From Tubulanus polymorphus (taxonomy: Eukaryota > Nemertea > Palaeonemertea > Tubulaniformes > Tubulanidae), in assembly GCF_964204645.1 (NCBI RefSeq), contig NC_134027.1, positions 22,804,485 through 22,868,484 of the forward strand: 64,000 nt of DNA, given 5' to 3'. Both the position numbers and the translations under genes were made by a program. The notes under the pieces were generated by a model. That model searched no databases. It saw only the letters and a program-made list of their open reading frames with translations, and was not told the DNA's origin. Below, piece by piece: positions 38,889 to 49,100 of this stretch (position 1 is its first letter; every line of letters starts with the position of its first letter).

Positions 38889-39005
38889 CCTGGACCCAGT
38901 TCCACAGTTGTGAGTTAGAGTTAACTCTGAGTTAAAGTTAGTTCATATTCAATGAGTTAACTCTGAGTTAAATCTTAACTTGGAACTGCGGAACTGAACC
39001 CTGGT
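38889..39005. mobile_element. Short foldback element
   Basis: CTGGACCCAGTTCCACAG and the inverted CGGAACTGAACCCTGG enclose AGTTAACTCTGAGTTAA repeats. Probably a small MITE related in style to the GGGGCCGGTT elements. Confidence 0.6.
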
Positions 39006-39169
39006 GAGGAGGGCTTCAAAAATCAGTATATAGACTCATTGGTTGTTCCTCTCCACGGAAATCTTTTTTTTTAAATCTTAACGCAGGGACTTCTTTGGCC
39101 GGTAGGTTGTGATTGAATTACAGTACATCTCTTATATTATTGTTTTAAGCTACCCTCCTGGTAAGGAGG

Positions 39170-40354
39170 GATTCAAAAATTACTGTTTAGACTCATCGAT
39201 TGTTCCTCTCCACGGAAATCTTTAGTAAAAGGCGAAAGATTTAAACGCAGTTGAAGAGAAACCAGAGTGCTCAAGCTGACATTCCTCGAGATACTTATAC
39301 CCCGAAACCATTGCCTTTACACACGGTGTTTTACTTTCGACAAAATTTAGATTTTTTTCCGCCACAAAATCAGTCTTTTAGCCAGAAGTTTCCACAGATT
39401 TTAGTCAGAATTTTATCCAAATTTAAATTACACTTAATTAGATCAATCAACAAGCAATGATGCTAAAGTTACAAATTTATGATTATATTCATGATGATGG
39501 TATCTCGTTTTCCGTGAGTGCTCGGTAAATTCCGTCAATCTCCGACTAGGTGCACCACTCACACTCGACTCTAAATAACAATATATTAATTAAACTCGCT
39601 AGATTTGTAAATGCTGGTCTCAAGCTACTCTAATATTAGACACGAGCCAAATTTGACTCGCACCAAAATAATCGTTTCCGTGTGTTCGCGGCTAAACATT
39701 AGTTAAACTGCCTTACTTTGGGGTAAACAGTGTTGTCATTGGTTCGAACCTAGTTACTACTGCTTTTTAACAGCACTGAATATTTTTTATCTTAAAATAT
39801 GTATTGACCCCGTTATATATTTGATTGGTAGATTCCGTTTGATTTTCGATCTTGGTGTCCAATACAAACCCATCACACCTGCCGGTATCGGAACAGGGGG
39901 TTTGTTATCGGCCCCAAATGACAACACAAACACATTTAAACTGAGAACTCCCGTATTCATGTATATGGTTTGTGTGAAAGCGATGCGCGATTATTTCAAT
40001 AAAATATTCCAGAAAGTTTTACCTATATCTACATAAATATGTATGAATAGAGAAAGAATTTAGGACCGAAGGCTAAACAGAAACTTTATTCAATAAGGTA
40101 TGAGAATTAGATTCAATTTATTCCTCTCCGACCGATGTAGAACACATTTATTCAAATGTTCCAATATGGTTAATGAGATGAACTGCATTCAACGGAGATA
40201 AAATAATGATCCTGGTGAAACGTGACTTGATTGGTCGGATATACTCGGCAGGAGTCTAATGTAACCAGGGTCCAATTTACTTCAATTTATCATTTAACAG
40301 ATCGTCCAACATGATTCGTACAATAGAACGCTTACGATAGACACAGCACTCAAA
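39170..40354 (+). repeat. Duplicated 5' flank of GPCR2
   Basis: Nearly collinear with 42165-43301 and in part with 18865-19676 and 23341-23600. Includes GGCGAAAGATTTAAACGCAG near its start and the CGTGACTTGATTGGTCGG block some 130 bp before the start codon, a candidate shared regulatory region. Confidence 0.85.
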
Positions 40355-41416
40355 ATGTTCACTCCTAGTGACAATACGACACGTGGCCCGGTCCCGCAGC
40401 TCCGCTGGTGTCAGAGCGTCCAAACTCGTCCGGTTAATGTCAAATTAAAATTCAATGTTCTAATGTATTTAGGATGTTATCTACCGGCGTCAGTACTGGG
40501 TATAACATTCAACGCATTCACGTTGTTAGTTCTAAAACGGTTTAAATCTGATGTTTATTTTCTCATCAAAATTCTCGCTATAAACGATCTGTTGTTTATG
40601 ATCGCTACATTCATTCTTTATCCGCTGAGAACTGCGTACATTTACGCCGTTTTGGGAGATATGTTGTTCCGCGTAGATGACTGGAATCTCGGGTGGATTT
40701 TTATTTCAATATCTATGCCGTTTTTCTATATATTTCAGATGACGCGTAACTGGTGCACTGTACTGCTCAGTCTAGAGCGGTTAATCGTCGTATTGTTTCC
40801 AATAAAATCTCGTAGAATTCCCAGAAAGCTGATCTCACAGGGCGCAATGTTATTTATTTCTTTGTTGGGTTTTTGTGGTCATTTAGGTCAATTTATACCC
40901 CGCCAACATCTTGGATTCATCAACTGTCCTGACTATTGGCCTTATATCACAAGACGGCGTGGAGTGATCCGGTACAATTTTAACATACGTTTCTGGATTT
41001 TTGCAGTTTCTGAGCAGGCTTTTTTCTTCTTTCTCACTGTCACGTTTCCACTTTTCATGCTTGTTTTCATGAATGTAATTCTTATTTCGGCGACATTTTA
41101 CCGTCGGGTTACTCGACGTTCACAGCTCGGTGTAACTGATGAATCGTCTAGAAGGGAAATGAGGGTTTTAAGGATGGTTTTATCAGTTGTTTTATTGTTT
41201 ATTATTTGCGAAGGTTTGGGATTTGTGGATCGTAGAAGAAATTGGTTCCGCATAAAGGAAATCGGTTTTTCTTTTAGATTAATCGCATTGGCATTTTCTA
41301 TTGTTGATTCATCAGTAAATTTCATTATATATTGTGTGACAAACGACAAATTCAGAAAATCGTCCGTTGACATTCTCAGGAAAGCTTGTTCTAGAAAAGT
41401 TTCTTGTTATCGATGA
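40355..41416 (+). CDS. Class A GPCR, paralogue 2
   Basis: 353 residues, no intron, about 90 percent identical by eye to the 19677 copy. Same TM2 AIND, ERL in place of DRY, CEGL in TM6, NFIIY in TM7 and a basic C-terminus ending KVSCYR. One residue shorter in the second extracellular-facing segment (VDDW against VNSDW). Changes concentrate in the second extracellular loop and TM5. The start is supported by alignment to the other two copies. Confidence 0.9.
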   Translation: MFTPSDNTTRGPVPQLRWCQSVQTRPVNVKLKFNVLMYLGCYLPASVLGITFNAFTLLVLKRFKSDVYFLIKILAINDLLFMIATFILYPLRTAYIYAVLGDMLFRVDDWNLGWIFISISMPFFYIFQMTRNWCTVLLSLERLIVVLFPIKSRRIPRKLISQGAMLFISLLGFCGHLGQFIPRQHLGFINCPDYWPYITRRRGVIRYNFNIRFWIFAVSEQAFFFFLTVTFPLFMLVFMNVILISATFYRRVTRRSQLGVTDESSRREMRVLRMVLSVVLLFIICEGLGFVDRRRNWFRIKEIGFSFRLIALAFSIVDSSVNFIIYCVTNDKFRKSSVDILRKACSRKVSCYR

Positions 41417-42164
41417 ATAGCTGGCGTGAGTTGAGATCAGACAATTCTACAGTGGAACTCGCTCCGGATTTCCTTCTAGTTCGGATGAAATATAATATTC
41501 GGTCCATCTGAACAGGAACCATCATCTAAACTATTATTTATAATCCGGGTTTAATTTAATTCGGGTGAATCTGGACGCCGTCCTTAGCTTTCCGTGTTGT
41601 AGTGATATCTACTGCGATCTTATTCAATTACCGGTATACATTGAACTCGCGCGGTCTTGCGAAGTTATTCACTTCTGAAAGTTAACAAAGATCATACTGT
41701 TTATATTAGTAAAAAAAACTGATTGAATATAAAATAGTTTGAACGTAAAGTAAGAAAAAACTCACAATTAAATTTTAAAGAAAATCTCGATGAGAATCTA
41801 ATACAGAGGCATCAAAACTGTCCGAACATTTCTCAAACTGGAAAAGAAAGGACAAAAAGGACGATGATATTTTAACAATGTTTTTACAACGGATGAATTC
41901 ATAAAACTGACACCAAAACTGGGAGGGGGTTAGTTTTTTGCAAAATAGGTTAATCTGCATTTCTTTTCTGTTTGAATTATCAGGTTGTAAAAATGCTACA
42001 GCAAATCACCCGCCCTAATGATAAAGCCTTATAAGTAGTCCAAGTGTTATCTTAATCCATTAGATCGATAGTAAAATGTTACATCGACTATATATTCAAA
42101 ATAGTCTTAGACTGGAGCTAATTCTAAGCTAGGCCACCGGCTGAATGGCATTTTACATTATCGT
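41417..42164. other. Spacer between GPCR2 and GPCR3
   Basis: The first 100 bp are shared with the GPCR1 3' flank. The rest is AT-rich with nothing recognised. Confidence 0.5.
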
Positions 42165-43301
42165 TGTAAATTACCCTCCCGGCAAGGTGGGCTTCAATAA
42201 TCAGTCTATACACTCATTGATTGTTCCTCTCCACGGAAATCTTTAGTAAAAGGCGAAAGATTTAGACGCGGTTGAAGAGAAACCAGAGTGCTCAGGTTGT
42301 CATTCCTCGAGATACTTATACCCCGAAACCGTTGCCTTTAAACTCGGTGTTTTACTTTCGACAAAATTCTGATTTTTTTTCCGCCAAAAAATCGGTCTTT
42401 TAGCCAGAAGTTTCCACAGATTTCAGTCAGAATTTTATCCAAATACATATTACACTTAATTAGATCAATCATAAAGCAATGATGCTACAGTTACAAATAT
42501 ATGATTATATTCATGATAATGGTATCTCGTTTTCCGTGAGTACTCGGTAAATTCCGTCAATCTCCGACTAGGTGCACGACTCACACTCAACACCCTCTAA
42601 TGTGACTCGGACCAAATCGTTTCCGTATGATCGCGGCTAAACATTACATAAAATGCCTAACTTTGGAGTGTCATAGGTTCGAACCCAGTTATTACTGAAC
42701 TAGGTTTCTTTAACAGCACAGAATATTTTTTATCTTAAAATAAGAATTGACCCCGTTATCTATTTGATTGGTAAATCCGTTTGATTTTCGATCTTGGTGT
42801 CCCTTACAAACCCACGACACCTGCCGGTATCGGAACAGGGGGTTTGTTATCGGCCCCGAATGACCACACAAACTGTGAAGTGAGAACTCTCGTATTCTTG
42901 TGTGTGGTTTGTGTGAAAGCGATGCGCGATTATTTCAGTAAAATATTCCAGAAAGTTTCACCTATATCTACATAAATATGTATGAATAGAGGAAGAATTT
43001 AGGACCGAAGGCTTAACAGAAACTTTATCTAATAAGATATGAAAATTAGATTCAATTCACTCCTCTGCGACCGATGTAGAACACATTTATTCAAATGTTC
43101 CGCGATGGTCTATAAGCTGAACTGCATTCAACAGAGATAAAATAATGATAACTTGGTGAAACGTGACTTGATTGGTCGGGTATATTCGGCAGGAGTCTGA
43201 TGTAACCAGGGTCCAATTTACTTCAATTTTTCATTTAACAGATCGTTCAACAAGTTTCGTACAATAGAACGCTAACGATAGACTTATTACAGCGGCCGAA
43301 A
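42165..43301 (+). repeat. Duplicated 5' flank of GPCR3
   Basis: Third full copy of the upstream flank, with the same order of shared words as 39170-40354. It begins near the CTCCCGGCAAGG-type motif also seen at about 39150. Confidence 0.85.
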
Positions 43302-44318
43302 ATGTTCGCTCCTAGCGACAATACGACACGTGGCCCGGTCCCGCAGCTCAGCTGGTGTCAGAGCGTCCAAACTAGTCCGGTTAATGTAAAATTTAAATTC
43401 AGTGTTCTAATGTATTTAGGATGTTATCTACCGGCGTCAGTATTGGGTATAACATTCAACGCATTCACGTTGTTAGTTCTAAAACGGTTTAAATCTGATG
43501 TTTATTTCCTCATCAAAATTCTCGCTATAAACGATATTTTGTTTATGGTCGCTACATTCATTCTTTATCCGCTGAGAGTTGCGTACCTTTACGCCGTTTT
43601 GGGAGATATTTTGTTCCGCGTAGATGACTGGAATTTCGGGTGGATTTTTGCTTCAATATCTATGCCGTTTTTCTATATATTTCAGATGACGCGTAACTGG
43701 TGCACTGTACTGCTCAGTCTAGAGCGGTTAATCGTCGTATTGTTTCCAATAAAATCTCGTAGAATTCCCAGAAAGCTGATCGCACAGGGTGCAATGTTGT
43801 TTATTTCATCGTTGGGTTTTTGTGGTCATTTAGGTCAACTTATACCCCGCAAACATCTTGGATTCATGAACTGTCCTGACTATTGGCCTTATATCACAAG
43901 AAGGCTTCGAATGATCCGGTACAATTTTAAAATAAGTGTCTGGGTTTATACAGTTTCTGAGCGTATTCTTTTCTTCTATCTTACCGTCTCGATTCCACTT
44001 TTCATGCTGGTTTTCGTCAATGTTATTCTTATTTCGGTGACATTTTACCGACGGGTTACTCGACGTTCAGAGCTCGGTGTAACTGATGATTCGTCTAGAA
44101 GGGAAATGAGGGTTTTAAGGATGGTTTTATCAGTAGTTTTATTGTTTATTATTTGCGAAGGTTTGGGATTTGTGGATCGTAGAAAACAATGGTTCCTCAT
44201 AAAGGAAATCGGTTTTTCTTTTAGATTAATCGCATTGGCATTTCCTATTGTTGATTCGTCAGTAAATTTCATTATATATTGTGTGACATATGCTGGTAAA
44301 AATGAACAATGTCTGTAG
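43302..44318 (+). CDS. Class A GPCR, paralogue 3, replaced C-terminus
   Basis: 338 residues, intronless. Close to the other two through TM7 (SSVNFIIYCVT). Homology then stops abruptly: the tail is YAGKNEQCL and a stop instead of the NDKFRKSSVD helix 8 and basic C-terminus. All seven helices are kept, so a membrane receptor is possible, but loss of helix 8 should impair G-protein coupling or trafficking. A LINE remnant 250 bp downstream suggests a rearrangement joined foreign sequence here. Confidence 0.85.
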   Translation: MFAPSDNTTRGPVPQLSWCQSVQTSPVNVKFKFSVLMYLGCYLPASVLGITFNAFTLLVLKRFKSDVYFLIKILAINDILFMVATFILYPLRVAYLYAVLGDILFRVDDWNFGWIFASISMPFFYIFQMTRNWCTVLLSLERLIVVLFPIKSRRIPRKLIAQGAMLFISSLGFCGHLGQLIPRKHLGFMNCPDYWPYITRRLRMIRYNFKISVWVYTVSERILFFYLTVSIPLFMLVFVNVILISVTFYRRVTRRSELGVTDDSSRREMRVLRMVLSVVLLFIICEGLGFVDRRKQWFLIKEIGFSFRLIALAFPIVDSSVNFIIYCVTYAGKNEQCL

Positions 44319-44570
44319 TTAATTTTCAATCCAAAGATCCGTTGCATGTCTAACATGATTTAACCTTTCTATGACGAAATACAAAATACTTTTGATGATT
44401 ATGTTGTTAACCCAGAAGCTAACCTCCAATTCACCGTTGTACTGTGAATCTCGTAGAATCATTTTTCTATAATCTATTTGCTGATAATTTCAGTTTGTAG
44501 TCCAAATTATGAACACACATTTATACCTATGCAGCTGTCATGATTCGACATTTTTACAACGGTGGGCAAA

Positions 44571-44905
44571 AGTGACGTTCTCAAAGCCAATCTCAAAGCG
44601 CGCAATAGGTGACAGGGCATTCCAATTTACAGCACCTGCCCTTTTGAACCAGCTGCCCCTAAGTATTAGACAACGTCCATGACCAGTGCAGTTTTAAGAA
44701 GAACTTGAAAACTTAATTTTTTAGAAAAGTTTATGACTACAGTTTATCTTAGTCACCTTTAAATTCTAACGAATATTTAGTCTCCAAGCGTTTTAAAATT
44801 ACAACTTTATCAGCTCATATTTATCGTATACTGATGTAAAGCGCACTGATTACACTTTGTAGGTGTGCGCTAAGAAAATGAATGTATTATTATCATTATG
44901 TTTTG
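44571..44905 (+). mobile_element. 3' end of a CR1/L2-type LINE
   Basis: Encodes GDRAFQFTAPALLNQLPLSI, the typical last segment of CR1/L2-group polymerases (compare GDRSFTVYGAKFWNLLP in the 15.5-18.6 kb LINE), then a 3' UTR ending AATGTATTATTATCATTATG. Heavily 5'-truncated. Confidence 0.75.
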
Positions 44906-46147
44906 GTGGTATGAAAGTGTTGTGATAAAAGTCATAAAATGCTGTTGTTTTTAGTTCAATTGGTAAATATGATTTTAAAAATAGTATGATATCTACATGT
45001 CGGCGGGGCTACATCCATAGGCAGCATATCATTTCATACATTCATTTAATAAGGTTGTTTTCTAAAGGTTGTGAATACAGCACCCGGTCACAATTCAACA
45101 ACCCTGCATATCACTTAGAAATACCGGATTCACGTTTTCTTAAACACCACGCACCTGAGTCGCTTTTACGTATATAATACTTCCTGGTTGGAATAGACAG
45201 ATGTTTTTAAGATATTCATTCGAGGGGAAATCTAAGGGTTCGATTTTTTAGTAGTGTTGATTTGCGTATCGTAAATTTTACTTCAGTCGCTTTACTTTAA
45301 AATTTATTTTCGTCATTTCTACTTTCGCTTTGCTGTTATTTCTTATTTACGTCATGATGATCACAAAACTCGATTTCCAAAGGTCAGAATAACACTTTCT
45401 ATTTATCGTTTTTCAGTATTACTTTCTACTATTATTATAGTATGTATTCTGATTCAGTATAACACTTCAGCCTTTTCGTGCAGCACTTGGAGAGGGCACG
45501 ATGTGATAGTCCATGATATGTCTATGCCTATTTAAAGATATTCCATGGTTCTTTGAGGTATACAGCATGTATAGGAAGGTAATTATCTGAGCTATATGTT
45601 GTCATGCATTATGATATCTAAAATAACTCTGGATGTGGTTCCATTGTTGGTTAACATTTGACCTTGTGACTGATACGCACGCATTCAATCATAATCTTGG
45701 ACCATATTATGCTATAGTAATATTTCTCACGTCCTACGTTTTCGGGCCCAGCTTCACAGATTTTATCAGAAACAGTACAAACGGACTATTCATAGCTTAT
45801 CTGGCTCAAACACATGCATAGCTACCTGTGATATTCTAATATCAACTAGATCTAATGAATGAATAAATTTATTTTCTAATTAATTTATCGCATCAATGAT
45901 GTTATGAATTAAAAGCATATACGATATTCTATGAATTTTAACACGGTGAAGGACCCCGGCAAGCCAATAGCTGTAAACAAATTGTGGCCGAGTCCTCTAA
46001 TAAATGAGAATGAACAAGAAAAAAAGACTAACAGAAGCAAAAGAAAAGAAGGAAAAATAAAATTAAAAGCAAAAGAAAAAAAGACGGGAAATATAATGAA
46101 GTAGAGTAAAACCATAATGCTAAATCAATACAGTATCTTCATTACAG
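44906..46147. other. Spacer and 5' region of gene C
   Basis: No independent gene recognised. A tentative gene C exon 1 is at 45567-45578 (ATG TAT AGG AAG, then GT), which would give an intron of about 570 bp, like that of gene B; sequence similarity does not support it. A-rich purine sequence occupies 46010-46095. Confidence 0.4.
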
Positions 46148-49100
46148 AATTGTTTAACATTGACTGTAGTGTTATTACTGATGATGTGCACAGGAATAAA
46201 CGGTAAGGGAAAATATAACAGTCACGTAGCTTCGAACTTTCCAAACTCATCTTTATTGAACTTTTACCGTGGTAAAATCAATGACGATCCATTCAGGAAT
46301 TCCAATCACATGAAATATTATGCTTATTACTCCTAGCTATTCTAAAAGAGGAAAAATGTATTTTTTTCATAACCTATATTTCATTCTGATTAACTTGGTG
46401 GCCGTTTATTTCAGCCCATATTTCTAAGGTGATTAACATTGCAACGTATTTGATGATGTCGTTGGGGAGATGGCGACGGTAGTTTTTCAAAGATGGGAGA
46501 AATTAGTTGATCATTGATGAAATTTCATTTCCACTTGTTAGTTGGTAATAAGAAACTCGTTGTTAAATATTTCTAGGGCAGCAGCAGAACTGTATAGACG
46601 CAGCGGATACGACGATCACGGCAGTTGCTACACCAGCAGTTGTAAAACTAGGTGGCACCACTGTCGTACAATGTCAGGTTTCACCAACCAGTAAAGATTT
46701 CTGCGGGCACGGAATAACACTGAGTAGCCCCTCACGGCAGTTTGCGCTTGATAAGACCGACTGTCCTCGTGGAACTATCACTGAAAACAACGCTGTAGAA
46801 TGTGACGTCACAGCTGGACGTTATGGTTTACGTATCACTAACGTACAGATGACTGATGCTGGAGAATGGTCATGTGACTACATGAACTCTTTCCCCAATA
46901 CTAAAACAGTTATTACCGTAGTAGGTGAGAATGACGAATAATAAAGAATATCATAGAAAATACGTGTATTTTTGATAACTTCCGAAAAATGTTTAGGTGA
47001 CAAAAGATTTTTATTTGAATTTTCTGCGAGTTTTTCCTTCATTCTTCTTACAAAAATTGATTAATAATAAGATAATCATTTTCGCTGCCTTTTATGGTGG
47101 GATGTTTTACTGAGAAAAAAACACGCAAAAATAGCGTCTGATTTTATGTTACGTCCCCAGGACGCTTTCGAACATTTTCGATTGAGAATCACCGAGTCTG
47201 ATGCATAGTTTAAGTCATTCTAATTTGAAACCCTTCACGAATAAACACTGTTTTCTACTATCCCGACGTGTCATATTTTGCTTGTAGTCCATTTATCCAT
47301 TGTGTCAGATAAGCTTGGGTGGCTTTACATTTACAGCGCCCCCGAGTGGACCAGTTCTAAGATCTCAACCAAACACCACCAACAACAACATCGTCGCAGT
47401 ACAGGAGAATTCACCATTAACAATCACATGTGACGGTTCACAGCCTGGAGCTACAGGACTGGCGTATATATGGAGTGGTGTCAATCTATCAGGACAGTCT
47501 AATAATAAACTCAGTTTTACAGCTGTCAGTAAAACTGATTCAGGTGTTTATACGTGTACAGTATCGAATACATATGGAACAGTTACTGGTAGAATCACTA
47601 TCAATGTTCAGTGTAAGTGAACACTTGTCATTTTATTCTTCATTTTAATCCATACATCCACATCAAATACTAATATAACGAATTGGTTTTCATAGACAAG
47701 CGACTGTAGTAAATTGAAGAAAAAGCCAAACAAAAGTTTCTGCTAAAGAAAAAACTATGTAGTTTTGTTAACTATGTAATGAGAAGACGTATATGTTTCT
47801 CTGATGGCTGATTAGGACGGCAAAAGAAATGTTTATGCTGCTCAATATTTCCAATTCAATATTTACGCAAACGTTCGAAACTGTGCGTTTTTTGATTTCT
47901 GTAGACCGTTGATCTACCAAATCTATTTCATGTAATCACCGTATCATTGAGTCAGCTATAATTTTACCAAAAATTCTGATTTTGCGAATTCGATACTCGC
48001 TGATAACATTTCTAGCCTCTGTCCAGTTTCACCAACTTCGATAACGGCGATTTAAGATTCTGGCAGCATACCGAGTTCGGTGGCATATCGGGGGTTAAAT
48101 CTGATTCGTTGCAGATGTTCCGTTCTCTGAAAAAAGCTGGCGTTAGGGGGGTGGGGGGTGGTGATTTTTCAGGGGGTTGTAGTAACCGTGTCGCTTATTA
48201 TACTTTCACAAATGCTCTTGTATGCTACGTCCATTTTGATTGGCTCAGAATTCAGTCCCTCTACGTCACTACTCGCATAGGTCTTCCTTGTAATCGTTAC
48301 TTTTCTTCAGTCTTTTTTTTCAATTTTAAGCATTACTTGTTTTGTCAGTTTAGGTCCGAGATTTCATAGTTAAATTCCGGGATTGAATGTTGACAAAAAA
48401 CTCTCTCACGTAGTCTTATGATGGAATGTATCTATAAGGTCACCAAATATCGAAGTAACTTACAGATTTATCAATATCAAAAGATAAAACTGTTTTTCTT
48501 ATCAGTCGATATTCAACAGATTCTCGTCTACATATAGATGAATTCAATTCGACACGATGATTATCGGGTTCTGTCCGGCTTTCGAAATCTTCCAGCATTT
48601 GAATCATGAACTGCAACAATCAAAATCTTAGATATTGATTGTGATTATGTTTGCAATTCCTCGGATACCAAATCAAATGTTTTAGCTTGTTGTTCATGTT
48701 GATTTGTTTCCCTGAAAGCCTATGAAATTAGAAGCGCAGATTTTGATATTTATTTACAGTTCCACCAGACGCGATAACACTGACTGAAATTCCAAACGGT
48801 CCAGTTGTTCGAGGTACATCAAAAACTCTGACGTGTACAACTGACTCCAGTAACCCGGTTTCTACAATTATGTGGGCGTACAGCTCTGGGACGATAACAT
48901 GGACAAATTTTTCACCCAACCCAGCATCCAATCATAAACCCGGATCTCACAGTGGACAGATATCTACCAGTAGTCTTGTAGTTCCAACTGATAAGGGTAA
49001 AAATGGAAGACAATATAGATGTACAGCTTATCAGAACAGTCAACCTGTTGATGGTGTCACCAACTCCACAACATTGTCGATATTGTGTAAGTGTTGGACA

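Larger units (their letters stand above)
36743..39169. other. Spacer upstream of gene B
   Basis: Holds the presumed promoter of gene B just above 36742 (no TATA or initiator pattern claimed), the degenerate repeat array 37310-37790, a purine/pyrimidine-rich stretch near 38.4 kb and a foldback at 38889-39005. No protein-coding gene recognised. Confidence 0.5.

Noticed and set aside
45909-46115. Hydrophobic Phe/Ser-rich minus-strand frame upstream of gene C
   Set aside because: Complement of an A-rich purine tract; low complexity.
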